DNA of 64,000 nt from Lamellibrachia satsuma (Eukaryota; Annelida; Polychaeta; Sabellida; Siboglinidae). Made by a program: the position numbers and the translations under genes. The notes under the pieces were generated by a model that saw only the letters and a list, made by a program, of their open reading frames with translations, did no database searches and was not told where the DNA came from. Below, piece by piece: positions 14,278-27,000 of the stretch (positions within the stretch are counted from its first letter, which is position 1; each line of letters begins with the position of its first letter). Location: positions 1,100,001-1,164,000 of the forward strand of contig BSQZ01000060.1 of assembly GCA_033239005.1 (NCBI GenBank), in the 5' to 3' direction.

Positions 14278-14652
14278 TCATCGCAATCTATTTCCCTTTC
14301 TAATTTTTATTTCGTAAGCCTGAACAGATTCTTTAATATATAAAATAACTACAATTATTCTCATTCCATCTCTCCTAAACATTTCGTATCCTGTCAATCC
14401 TAAGTCAGCATCTGATATGTTTTTGTTTGCCCATGATTCGGCTATACCAATTATTTGAAGATCAATAACTTCAACCATAATGTTTAATTCGTTTTTCTTA
14501 TTAACTGTGCTCCTAGCATTTAAACACACGCATGTATAACCTCTTTCATATATGTTTTCTGGACATTTCGTTATTGGTTTGTCTGTACTAGTGGCTTCTT
14601 GTCCTGCTTGAGGCACCTCTAAGTAACCCCCCTGCGCTTCTAGTTTAAACAA
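14278..14652 (-). pseudogene. LINE copy B endonuclease N-terminal part
   Basis: CVCLNARSTVNKKNELN and IIGIAESWANKNISDADLGL give the first catalytic Asn and Glu positions of the APE-like endonuclease fold. The following G-G-G strand is damaged (MRIIVVILYIKES instead of GGGVILYVKES). The rest of the domain (14277-13900) is out of frame. Confidence 0.8.
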
Positions 14653-14744
14653 TGTTTACTCCCCAAAATATGTGTTATGTTACCCATGCCAGTATCTACT
14701 GCTGTTGAGAATTCATCCGCAAATACTGCTGCCACCTTTCCACT

Positions 14745-15119
14745 TAGATGAAGCCCATCCTTCATGTACATATCAGCCCTCCCAACAAAGCTTCCCCACA
14801 AATCCACAATTCCAACTTCCTTTTCCCTACATAGCTTCTAGACTAGTATGTTAATTGCCATTCCCCAACAATTTCGATATATGTGACCCTTCCTTCCTAT
14901 TACTTGTAAAATCCCTGACAGTATTACCTGCTCAACCCGCGTCTGCTTTAGTGTTTTGACAAAATGCCCGTATTTCCTAACTATGGCAGTTGTACCCTCC
15001 CTCTCTACGTTATTTGTCCCTACCTGTACCAAAACAGATCTACTCTTGCCCGAACCCACGATGTTTTCTACCCTCTCAGTCATCGCCTTTATTTTGGCCC
15101 AACGCAAGCAAACCACCAC
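14745..15119 (-). pseudogene. LINE copy B ORF1 esterase (SGNH-like) domain
   Basis: VLVQVGTNNVEREGT supplies the GTNN block (block III of SGNH hydrolases). RVEQVILSGILQV and the later D-G-L-H block (14759-14748, out of frame) fit the catalytic Asp/His block. The corresponding region of LINE copy C has the same order. Confidence 0.7.
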
Positions 15120-15289
15120 ATCATCTCCCTTGTCTAAGACTCTGTCGGCCTTCCTAACTATCGATTCCCCACAAACACACTCGCTCTCTTCCTCACCCCC
15201 TCTATCACTGCCTCAGAATAGGTCTTCCGTTGGATCCATTCCATCACATTCTATCCTGCAACCTTGTCATCTGGCAGACTGTTATCATT

Positions 15290-15530
15290 CTCTGTCACCA
15301 TATCAACCGGTCACCTTTCCCTCTCGTCTCCTGGCTAATTTGCACTCCCGTCGCCTTCCCTCCTGACACCTTCCCTCCTGTCTCCCTCACTCCCTTCGCC
15401 TTCACTCTCGTCTCTTTCCCTCCCGTCTCCTTCACTCCCGTCTCCTCCACTCCCGTCTCCTTCCCTCTCGTCTCATTTCGTCCTGTCTCCTTACGTCCTG
15501 TCTCCCTGCGACCTGTCACCTTACCTCCTC
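15290..15530 (-). repeat. Polypyrimidine/ETGxK-coding linker in LINE ORF1
   Basis: Degenerate tandem motif CTCCCGTCTCCTTC on the plus strand. On the minus strand it encodes imperfect KETG/RETG pentads between the PHD-like and esterase parts of ORF1. Confidence 0.7.
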
Positions 15531-15857
15531 TCAGCCTCCTCCCAGGCTGAGGTGAGCTATCCCTAGCATATATCTCATTGTCTCCCCCACTTTATCATCT
15601 ACTATCCCCCCACAAGAGACATTGGCACACCCCACCTGTTCCCTTCCCACCATTGCCGCAACAAGCAGCATCAGCTGTTCTAACTCCACTTTTAGTTCCT
15701 CCATCTTCGCACATCCCCTACACTCAAAACTAAAACTATCCGCCTGAACCTCAGCCCAGGATTTCTCACACCCGGACTTGACGAAGTCCACCCATTTGCT
15801 GCAACTGCCGCATATTAAAGGCCTGGTGGCCTTTACCTGATGTTTGCACGGCGCCAT
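15531..15857 (-). pseudogene. LINE copy B ORF1 PHD-like zinc domain
   Basis: The ORF starts MAPCKHQVKATRPLICGSC. Its metal ligands are C-x-H, C-x2-C, a further Cys (KSGCEKSW) and a closing C-x2-C (FECRGC), followed by a leucine-rich helix (MEELKVELEQLMLLVAAM). This is the N-terminal PHD-type finger of a CR1 ORF1. Confidence 0.7.
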
Positions 15858-16140
15858 CACATAATCTTCATTTGATTGTTATGTTAGCCTTGAATAAGGT
15901 TGTTTTTTGTTCAAAAGAACACTTTAAGCTGGGTTATTTAGGATTTAATTTAAAATTCACTATATTATATTTGCTAACTGTGTATTTTCTACTAAACACG
16001 CATGAGCCAAAAATATGCCTGCCACCTAGCAAATATGGAGAACACTGTGTGAACAAAACAATGGACTCGGTGTATACCAACTTACGCTAAGATCCTGCTG
16101 TTAATTCTTTTTTTGTCTTACATAATGACTCACGAGACCC

Positions 16141-16437
16141 TCATCGGCTGATAGTAGTTTCACTCGATATCTGGCTATTTATTATTCGATAACTACCTAA
16201 GTGAATAGTCGTGCCGTTCACCACGAGTGGGGCAAGTGGACCACCATCTATACAACTCGATGTACTGTAAATACAGCTGTCATCAGACGAGTCAATAAAC
16301 GCTGCTCTGGAGAGGCAAGCCATGTCCCTCGATCTTGTATCACGCACCAGATACTTCACCTTAACCTTGTTAGATGCTAGATGACTTGATACCCTTAGAG
16401 TGTGCACAGCACACACCCAATTAAGCAGGAAGTTCAC
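16141..16437 (-). CDS. Orphan open frame of unknown status
   Basis: A 98-codon frame without recognised homologue (motifs such as CLSRAAFIDSSDDSC and GGPLAPLVVNGTTIHLG). Its composition is less repetitive and less AT-biased than that of neighbouring chance ORFs. It lies just upstream of LINE copy B on the same strand, so it could be 5' LINE sequence, an exon of an unseen gene, or chance. Confidence 0.2.
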   Translation of the reverse strand: MNFLLNWVCAVHTLRVSSHLASNKVKVKYLVRDTRSRDMACLSRAAFIDSSDDSCIYSTSSCIDGGPLAPLVVNGTTIHLGSYRIINSQISSETTISR

Positions 16438-17149
16438 ATACCACAGTGAAGTGCCCGTTGTGCATATATCATGTCGTACGTAAACAGATTGTTCTAGTTT
16501 ACGTATCAGTATAAACGTCCTAAATATAGAATACGTGCATTATGCTTTATAAAATGAGAAATATTGAAAGCATGCGTCAGTTAATTCAGTAGTGAATCAT
16601 TATTAAATGATATCTATGTGTAATTGATGCAAATGCATTGTCTCATAATTGTTTCTATGTGTCAGACAATTTATTGAGAATTATTTGATCGATATTTCCT
16701 ACCCCATGACCTCCATCAGCATCATCAAGTGCCGTGTCTGTTGTAGATTTACATTTCTATATCACACGATCACATGTGTATTGAAACAGTTCTACCGTGC
16801 TCTTTCCTAGTCAGGCTGCTAGACCAACAATGATTTTAATTCTTTGTCGACGTCTGCTTCTTTTCCCTTTAATATATCTCCTTGTCACAAATTATTTCTT
16901 TCTCACCACGTGGCCAATAAATGCTTGTCTTTTCCTGATTGTGTACGTAGTCTTCCTTGTGGCGTTTGCTGTCCTGTGAATGTCTTCTTTACACAATATT
17001 CTGAGTATGTCATTACTAGCTTATGATGGAGCGCCTATTCTATTCCTAATATAAATTGTATATAACACGTTTATTTAAATGATCACTTTTATTTGAACAC
17101 ATTAGTAGAAGGTCATCCTTCCCGATATGGAATGAGGATATATAGCCCA

Positions 17150-18990
17150 GTTATATTGTCTCACAATATTGAATAAGGATGTAGTCATGTCGTCTTGTCT
17201 CACAATAAGGATACAGTTGCATTGTCATGTCTCACGATAAGGACAGAGTCACGTTGCCTTGTGTCACAATAAGGATACAGTCACGTTCCTTTGTCTCACA
17301 ATAAGTATACAGTCGGTTGACCTGTCTCACTATAAGGATACAGTCACGTTGTCTTGTCTCACAATAAGTATACAGTCGGTTGACCTGTCTCACTATAAGG
17401 ATACAGTCACGTTCCTTTGTCTCACAATAAGTATACAGTCGGTTGACCTGTCTCACTATAAGGATACAGTCACGTTGTCTTGTCTCACAATAAGTATACA
17501 GTCGGTTGACCTGTCTCACTATAAGGATACAGTCACGTTGTCTTGTCTCACAATAAGTATACAGTCGGGTTGACCTGTCTCATTATAAGGATACAGTCAC
17601 GTTCCTTTGTCTCACAATAAGTATACAGTCGGTTGACCTGTCTCACTATAAGGATACAGTCACGTTGTCTTGTCTCACAATAAGTATACAGTCGGTTGAC
17701 CTGTCTCACTATAAGGATACAGTCACGTTGTCTTGTCTCACAATAAGTATACAGTCGGGTTGACCTGTCTCACTATAAGGATACAGTCACGTTGTCTTGT
17801 CTCACAATAAGTATACAGTCGGGTTGACCTGTCTCACTATAAGGATACAGTCACGTTGCCTTGTCTCACAGTAAGTATACAGTCGGGTTGACCTGTCTCA
17901 CTATAAGGATACAGTCACGTTGCCTTGTCTCACAATAAGTATACAGTCAGGTTGATCTGTCTCACTATAACGATACAGTCACGTTGCCTTGTCTCACAAT
18001 AAGTATACAGTCGGGTTGACCTGTCTCACAACAAGGATACAGTCACGTTGTCTTGTCTCACAATAAGGATACAGTCACGTTGTCTTGTCTCACAATAAGG
18101 ATACAGTCACGTTGTCTTGTCTCACAATAAGGATACAGTCACGTTGCCTTGTCTCACAATAAGTATACAGTCGGGTTGATCTGTCTCACTATAAGGATAC
18201 AGTCACGTTGCCTTGTCTCACAATAAGTATACAGTCGGGTTGACCTGTCTCACAACAAGGATACAGTCACGTTGTCTTGTCTCACAATAAGGATAAAGTC
18301 ACGCTGTCTTGTCTCACAATAAGGATACAGTTAGGTTGTCTTGTCTCACAATAAGGATACAGTCACGCTGTCTTATCTCACAATAAAGATACAGTCACGT
18401 TGCCTTGTCTCATAATAAGGATACAGTTAGGTTGTCTTGTCTCACAATAAAGATACAGTCACGTTGTCTTGTCTCACAATAAAGATACAGTTAGGTTGTC
18501 TTGTCTCACAATAAGGATACAGTCACGCTGTCTTGTCTCACAATAAGGATACAGTCACGTTGCCTTGTCTCACAATAAAGATACAGTCACGTTACCTTGT
18601 CTCACAATAAAGATACAGTTAGGTTGTCTTGTCTCACAATAAGGATACAGTCACGTTGTCTTGTCTCACAATAAGGATACAGTTAGGTTGTCCTCTCTCA
18701 CAATAAGGATGTTGTCGTGTTTCATTATAAGGATTTATACTTGTTGTCCGATCTTAAAATAAGGATTTAGTCCTTCTGTCCTCTCTCACAATAATTGTAA
18801 GGATGTAGTCCAATTGTCCTCTCTTACAATAATTATAAGGATGTAGTCAAATTGTCCTCTCTCACAATAATTATAAGGATGTAGTACAACTGTCTTCTCT
18901 CACAATAATTATAAGGATGTAGTCCAGTTGTCCTCTATCACGAAAATTGAATAAAGATGCATTGTATAGTCATGCTATCATGTCTCACAA
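17150..18990. repeat. Large 31/32-bp minisatellite with 63-bp higher-order unit
   Basis: The basic unit is TCTCACAATAAGGATACAGT plus CACGTTGTCTTG. From about 17300 to 18250 two variants alternate (…AAGTATACAGTCGGTTGACCTG, 31 bp, then …AAGGATACAGTCACGTTG.., 32 bp) to make a 63-bp dimer. Later units are monomers with a CAGTTAGGTTG variant. The far right (18770-18960) has a longer ATAATTATAAGGATGTAGT form. Confidence 0.95.
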
Positions 18991-20990
18991 CACGGATGTA
19001 GTCGAGAACATCTTATTTCCAGTCATCCCACAAGGAACTTAGACGCCAGCATGGACGGTCAACATGAATTCAGCCAATAAAAAAATTATTAAATATAAAA
19101 TTGTTAGGTTTTATGCCCTATGAAGTTTCTCGTCACTGGTCCCTCCGTGATCGTCTTCAGTCTTGAGGCGGTGTGTTCCACATAACCCCTTATGAGGCTA
19201 ACATAGGATTTTTGGTGCGCGTGGTGCGCGTGGTGCGCGTGGTGCGAGTGGTGCGCGTGGTGCGCGTGGTGCGCATGGTGCGCGTGGTGTGCGTGGACAG
19301 GTGCATATCAACGTGAAAAAATATTTTAAAACAAAATGGTGCAAATAACGTGTGATTCAAATACCCCCTCCCCCTCCCCCGGACAGTCGGTGGGGTGGAC
19401 TGGTGGGTGCAAGGTGGACTGTGCTCACAGCCAGCTGGAAAGGATTAATGGACGGGAATGTTATTATCTCAGGGGGTAGTAAATCCCAGGCTCTTATGAT
19501 TATGGGATAGAATGAATATACAAATGTATTCATACGTTGTACTATATTTTTATATATTCATAGGCACCACGTACTATTTTGGGTACGGGTGCATGGGACT
19601 ATAAGATGTTGTGGCAGAGAAATGTTGACGAGGCTATGTTTTATTTTGTAGAAGAAAGTGAGTTGGTGTTGTAATCTTCTTCTTTCTTATATCTGCCAGA
19701 CAAGTTTGTGTCGGTGGTGTGTGACACTTGTTGTACAGCGGTAGTCATTTAGGGCAAACCGAGCGGCATTTCTTGTATTGTCCATGTTATTTTAGGTGTG
19801 TGGGTTCCAAGCTATGCTGCTCCGTATTTAAATGTTGGTCTTATTAACATATTAAAGGCTGCCTCCTTTACTTTTTCGTGTGCGTTCGTCCTTGCGAGCA
19901 CACATTGTCCTCGTCGCCTCGTTTTCCCAGGAAACTCACGCCACACGCTACCATCGAAGTTGCATGATTTAGCCTATCGCAAATCGTTGATGTCCAGATA
20001 TGTAATGTGCAAATAGTATATGTAACATCTGCAGTCGACTTAATAAAAAGTGCCTATTTGTGTTCAAATCATCGAATGTAGTGTAGTAGTTAGATCTGGT
20101 AAGGCTCAACATAGTGGATATCCAAAATGGTAGACAAGTACTGCGGGTATGTGCCGATCATAGGTGTGACTTCTGTACTCTCGTCGATCATATGACGGTT
20201 ACGAAATTTCACAAGGCTGAAATTCGTGAGTTTTCATCGTCTCCATTTTCACTTCAATTAATGCTTAACCAAACATTAAATAATGCAATAGTATATATGA
20301 TGATTTCACAAACACTGCAAACAACAGTTACACAGACGAGCTAGCATGTTGCAGTGGACACTAGGTGGATTTGATATTTCACAAAATGAAATTTAAATGA
20401 AGCTAGCGAAAAAATCGAATTGAAGAGTGACTTTTAACCACTTTGTGATATAAAAATACTAATCGAGACTACAAAGCACTTGGTTTGACCATGAAAATAT
20501 CGTGTAGTGCTGCCACCTGACGAATAACGCCGATTTTCACTGATGCCCTAGTGTTCTACTAGTTGTAATAGACAACAGAACAGAACATGTTTCGGGCAGG
20601 CGATCAACACTCCTAAGCAAACTTACAAACTATCCTCGACCAATGCAGAAAATATCCCTAGCCGTCTTAGTGTAACAAACCCACATAATCTCGTGGTGTT
20701 TGTGCACATTATCCAATAGATGGCAACAGTGTCTGGCATCGGATTTGACAGCTTCGACACGTTGACAATGACAGTTTACGCTATAATTTGGTTATTTTTC
20801 TATCATAATGCGGCTTTGTAATTTGACTGATTTGTTTGGATTATCTGAGAAGTGCAGTTATCTAGTCTGTTTGATACATATCGGGATTTAACTTCACCCT
20901 CGCGTACCGTTGCTTTGAAATATACATAATATCGCCCGCGTTTGTGTCATCCAGTTCCTGGACTAAATTTGTTTTACTCTCCAGTTCGTA
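18991..20990. other. No gene recognised; includes 9-bp repeat at 19215-19302
   Basis: The interval contains a (GTGCGCGTG)n 9-bp repeat at 19215-19302. Otherwise it is unique sequence with no supported coding region. Its last few hundred bases are the promoter and 5' UTR side of ERGIC2. No TATA box was obvious. Confidence 0.5.
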
Positions 20991-21000
20991 ATCTGAGAGG

Positions 21001-24000
21001 ATGCAGCGTTTAAATGTGATCAATAGAAAACATGCATTGAAGAAGGTGAAGGAACTCGACGCATTCCCCAAGGTTGAGGAAAGTTACCAGGAAAAAACTG
21101 CCACAGGAGGAGGAAGTATGTTGGTTTGTTGCTTTGGACATTTTTAATGTTATATAATGTCGGTGCAACCTTTTTACGTTTCTCAGCTGTCCAACAAGTT
21201 GACCAAATGATGTTTCTCAAAATAAAATTAATTCAACATTTGTCTTTTTGACTGATTCAATGTCTCCTTTAGGCCCGTTTACACGAACGATTAGTTGTCT
21301 GATTGATCGGGTGACATTGTGTCACTCAACCAATTGGACACATTGTTTCTTGAAAGCAACATCACACGATGCATCCAGTTGGTTTGGGGCAACGCTGTGT
21401 CGACTGATCAATTGGACAACTAATCACTCGTGTGAACGGGCCTTTAGTTTCTTGCATTAAATGATACCAGTTGGGTACCTGCACGAAGCTGTTATTTTAG
21501 TTTCAGTCGTGGTACTGATCTTTATCGCCATACTGGTATGGTCAGAAGTTGGTTACTACAGCACAACTGACCTCATCTACAAGTATGAAGTTGACTCTGA
21601 CCACAGCAGGTAATATGTCATTATTAATTTTCTTGTAGGGTTACTGCTACTGTCACTTAATAGTGCGAGTGGTTAATTTTGCATTTAGTTAGAAATTAGT
21701 TTTAGCAACTCAGGTTGTGTAGTAGCAAAATGCCTTAAAATATCTCTTAGAAAAGAATGTAGTTGTACTTCCTGTCATTTTATTGTATTGACTTTTTTCA
21801 TTTTACTTATGTTACTAACATTCTAGCTGGAATGTGGTTTAAAAAGGGATTAGCATACATAACTATGTTCAGCTGGTAGAACTATATCTTTTATACTGTA
21901 TAATTTACAACTCTTGCTCTAGAAGCAGAAACTTTATGTTATTTTAGTCAAATTAGTACAAATGAAAAATTTTATAAACGCATAATTACTTTGAAGAACA
22001 TTTTCCTTTGATTTTCCATCAATGCTTGGCAAAATCACCTGGTTATTTTGGCATCAAATGGAAATACAGCTATTTATAAGTTTTTGTTAATTAGTTGCCA
22101 TGTATCAACTTGTGTGTCTTTAATGTGTATGATTTGTTTTCCAGTAAACTGAAAATAAATGCAGACATAACAGTGGCAATGAAATGCAGTGGTAAGTTCG
22201 CATGTTTTAATTAGTAGGTGTGTCATCTGTGAAGGTTGAGATTTTATGATATAATAACGTTTAAGTTATAACAGAAAAATATTATTACATTATTTTAGCA
22301 TCTCCAGCAAGTGATAAATCGCTCACCTACCAGTAGATATACCAAACTAATTTAGGCATCAAGTTTGTTAGTGTTGTTTTGTTGTTTTCAAGGTTAGTTA
22401 AAAAATTTTAGGGATTTGTTACACTGCCGTTGTTTGTCCACAGATGTTGGGGCTGACGTGCTGGACATGACTGGCCAGAGTGCCTACACGTTTGGAGAGC
22501 TGCAGCACGATGATGCCTACTTTGAGTTGTCTCCAGATCAGCGTCAATACTTCACCTCATTGCAATATCTCAATGACTACCTACGCAACCAGTACCACGC
22601 TGTGCATAAGTTTCTGTGGAAGAGTGGCTTCTCTGGCCAGTCGGGCAACATGCCAGCTAGGTATGACCCATTTTATGCTGCAAGCATATTTATTTTAAAC
22701 TGCTTGATATGTCCAATTTAAGCTGCTTCCACTTTGCAATTTTTGGCATGTTTCATTTTAGAATAATTTTATAACAAATCAAACCTATCTAGTATCCACT
22801 ATGATTTGCTAGCTCATGTGTGCAAACTTGTTATTTAGATTTGATGAAATCATTGGACAAACTATTAATTTTGTTTAGGCTCAGTCAACATTTGGCGAAA
22901 AAGAGCAAAATTTACTCCTATATACACTAATACATGAGGCTGTTCAGAAATTACCTTAGCTTATGGTCAAAGTCAGTTATTTAAATGATTTTAACAAAAG
23001 TATATATTACTTAAACTGTTTACACACTACATATTTGAACATAAACGAATTTGTTTCACAATGGCCAAAATTAGTTGCAGAAGCAGTTTTAACTAAACTT
23101 TTACACAAATATATGATTCAACATATTGTATATTTGGCTCACTTTAGAAAATAATGTAAACTGCTATATTAATTTGTTATTAAATATGCAGCTTTTGTGA
23201 TTTATCATTTATTACGTGTTTGTGGTTTCATCTCAGTTATGTACCACATTTAAATGTGTGCTATCCAAAACAACTAAGCAAACATTTTTTGGTAAGAGAA
23301 AACTTCATTTTAGATAAGTGACTCAGGGGTTTCTAATGTTCCTTATTTGTCGTAGAAGACAACAAAATCCCCCATCAACTCTTCCTAAAATTCATCTGGC
23401 ATAATTCAGAGATTCTTGGAGTGTCCGTTTAGAAAGGTCAGTCCCCACGCCAACAACCTCAGGGGGGAATACTGTGTGAATGATCCGCTCATGACTGCCG
23501 ATGCTTGTTGACTTTTGTGCAGTGAGGACAATCCAGACCGGCCAAAGGACGCTTGTCGTATTCATGGCACCCTAACTGTGAACAAAGTGGCTGGAAACCT
23601 GCATGTCACTGTTGGCAAGTAAGTACAAACATTCTGATTTCTTAATAGTATATAGTCGGCCTTGCCTGGTGTTGCACAGAAGAAAAGGCAGCAACTGCAA
23701 GACCGAATGGCTGTACACAGCCAAGTTTTGGTAGCGCAGTGCCAATGGCAATGATGGATAGTTTGGATACAACTTCATGCCACAAAACATGAACATTTGA
23801 CATAGATCACGTAACATGTAACAATCATAAAAAACATGCATAGAGTTGTTAACAATTGTATGTAACTACAAACTCCTATTGTTTCGAGTAACATAATCAA
23901 TGTTAAGTGTCGACATAAGTTCCGTAATATTCCTGCCTCTGATGGAATATCAAATTGTGTAATGATTGACCAATAGTCACATTTGATAGCTCACTTCAAA

Positions 24001-27000
24001 AGGACATATCATGTGATAAATACGTCTATCACAGTTGCAATTTTCCTGAAGGCTTTAAGTCATAATCTTGATAATAAGGTAATCATGACTTAAACTTTTC
24101 AATAAAAGCTGGCGCATTCTCGGGCACACCGATGAAAAACTTTTCACTTCCGACGAGATCATCCTCTTTGCTGCCACTGTCACTGCTTATATTGACGATA
24201 TATTTAGAAGAAAAATTTTCCCATCAATATTCAGTGAAGTATAATCTCTAACTTTGGGGACAGTCTGGCAGTATCTCCTCCCATGCGTCGAGGTCCACTC
24301 GTCTCTTTCCACCGCCTCCTTGGACCATTGGCCTCTGATCTACCCATTAACGATGTATTTAAAAAACCCACAAAGGTAGTTACTTAGGGTTATTTAGTTA
24401 CATCTTTGCTGCTCGCCCGATATGCTTTTCTTCCTGTCGAAAAAAGATGGACGTCACCATGGCGTCTTTACCGGAAACTATCGGCTTATGCAAAGCTTAC
24501 ATTGCTAAACTTTTACGCAACATTTGTTGCAGAGATTAAATTTTCGAATCGGTTCTACTATTGTTGCTCTGGCCAAATGAACGCGCAGCTCTTACATTAC
24601 ACGACTGACCCATCTTACGTCGAATAGACTCGTAACACAAGTTTAGCAATGTATGCGTAAGGCAACAAGAAATCACCTGCATGCCACGAGTGAGCTAGTA
24701 ATTATTGATTACAAACCCCAGTTGGAAACTTGATCGTATTATGTCAGCCTATGTTTACTTTCTCTCTGAAGTATACAGTTATGCCCCGGTGACACCTATA
24801 ACATGTGCATCAGTTCTTATATGTTGAATGGCTTGGTTCATACAGGTCATTCTTTTGGCCGTCTGGCAAACGTGTCCATTTAACACACATGGTTCATAGT
24901 CGTGGTGAGATATCTTTGATTACTGTTGTTTTACCTCAGTTCACAGCAAGCAACACTGCCTTACTCATAATAATTATTAAGTATTGTACATTGTCCAGAA
25001 TTTGTGATATTATTGAAAGTATTAACTCTTCATTGAATCAGCTTTCACAAATTAAATTAAGAATTTTGGTTAGGGTGTCATTTTAAGAACATTTTGGCAA
25101 GATTTAATTTGGTGTTTTTAAGTCACAAGAAAAACATGATATTGCATGTTTTTGATGGGATTAATAACTAAATGTTTCTGCTTACACATTTTGTGTCATA
25201 AGTACAAACAAATGACAGTATCTATATGTTATAAGCAGTTTATTAGGCAAGTGCTGCTTGACTGGTATGTGAGGTACACATATTCACAGTGTTTGTGTTA
25301 ACTAACTAAATAATACTTATTGGTTTTGTTATAGTTATTGCAACTGTTTTATGACTAAATTGTTACAACAAATGATCATGGACTGTCTACATTGACACAT
25401 TTATAGTCTGTTTGTTTATTGTCAGCCTCCAAAACCTCTCTGAGATGATGTTTATGACATTGTTACATTATTACCCATATATGGAACAGTTTGACCCAAT
25501 CCCAGCATGCTCCTTGCAGGGCCATTCCGTGTCAAATCGACCATTTCTCAGGAAATTTCAAAAGTTAATGTCTCAAGATTTGTTTCAGTTTTAACTAATG
25601 AATAAGTAGCTATGCCTGAGCACTTCTGCAAAAGAATGAAGCATTTACTTGCACATTGTGTCTGTAACGCCCTATAATGTGAACAGGTGTCCAACATTCT
25701 CATTTCGGTGCTGAAATTCAGAAAATATATGTTTAAGGCTGAATTATTCTGAAAGCATAGCAACTAGAAGCCTACTGAACTAATATGTTATTGTCAGTAT
25801 CCCTGACAACAGATGGTGGCAGTTTGGACATTGTACTGTAAAACAATAATGAAATACTGACTGCTGAAATCCTTCTCGGAAATAAAAAGATACTCCATTT
25901 TTGTGCGACCAATATTTCCATTGTCTTTTGCCCTATCATTCTTGTACATACAGTAAATAAACTGTACCAATATGTCTTATATTCAGCAAATGTTAGGTAT
26001 ATAGCTTGAAGCAGATAAAAATAATGAGTGCGTTTTGTGGCGCTTACACCCTGTTCACATTATACGGCGTTACAGACACATTTTACGTACAAATCCTTAG
26101 TTTTTTCGCAGAAGTGCTCATGTGTGGCTACTGAGTCATTTGTTAACATTTAAGCACGTTCTGAGACATCAACTTTTTGACCATTGGTTGCTTTGATACA
26201 GAATGACCCTGCAGCAAGAATCCACTGTAACTGGTTAAAAATGGTGCTTAAATAGTAAATGTCTGTGTTAGATGTGCAGTATATGATACAGTCCAGGATG
26301 ATGTTTGTGTTCTGAGCAGAGGTTTTGTTGTGTCTTTCTCCAATAGGCCCATTAAGCTCTCCTCTGGTCGTCATGCTCATTTCGCAGGGCTCGTTGAACA
26401 ATCAGGTGAGGAGAAATGTCATGTATGAACAATTACTTATGATCTCTCATATCTACTTGATTGAGCACCATCATCTGTAGACTTTATAGGTCATGACTTT
26501 GTTTAATTAAAAACATAGTTTTGCTCATTGAAATAAGACCACCACAAATAAACAACGTTTGTGTACAATGATGAAATGTGCACCTGTTGCTTGCATTTTT
26601 ATTCAACACATAGGGCTAGTGGATGCAGCAACAATAATGCTAGTTTAGTAGTTATGAGTAAGGTTTTAGTAGTTTACTCATAATTTGTCTCTCTATTCAT
26701 ATTACATGTGCGAAAATTATCAGAATGAATAAATATGAAATGTGAAGTCTTTTTTTGCCATTTTACCATAAGTGGCTTGTGATTGGTTCGTGAGTGACAC
26801 CTGTTGCTATTGTTATGCCTTGTTGTCATATTTGTATGTTTCTTGTTGTCATGGTTGCTTCTGATGTGTTGTAATAGAGATGTGGATAGAATACATAAAA
26901 CTGGCCCTTAACTATTTAAACCAGCATATGTGAAGCAATTAGCCAAATGTGAAGCAATTAGCCAAATGTGAAGCAATTTGCCAAATGTGAAGCAATTAGC

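Larger units (their letters stand above)
11870..15870 (-). mobile_element. Nearly full-length CR1-type LINE copy B
   Basis: Read on the minus strand the order is: PHD-like zinc domain (15857-15531), repeat-rich linker, SGNH-type esterase (about 15119-14745), endonuclease (14652-13900), RT (13720-12190) and a 3' tail with the CTCTCGATAAGCCAATGG motif. A PHD plus esterase ORF1 followed by an endonuclease-RT ORF2 is a published hallmark of CR1-like non-LTR retrotransposons. Frameshifts and stops in every domain make it inactive. The 5' end is placed just before the ORF1 ATG and may lie further upstream. Confidence 0.85.

Noticed and set aside
17150..18990. CRISPR-like array
   Set aside because: The units are contiguous tandem repeats that differ by point changes. 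There are no unique spacers of constant length and the DNA is eukaryotic.
20862..21071. Minus-strand 69-codon frame overlapping the ERGIC2 start
   Set aside because: It is antisense to the conserved ERGIC2 first exon and has no own homology.
24100..24460. Possible coding patches on the minus strand in ERGIC2 intron 5 (DSGSKEDDLVGSEKFF-like)
   Set aside because: Suggestive of a transposon-derived ORF, but frames break quickly, no terminal repeats were found and I cannot name a family.
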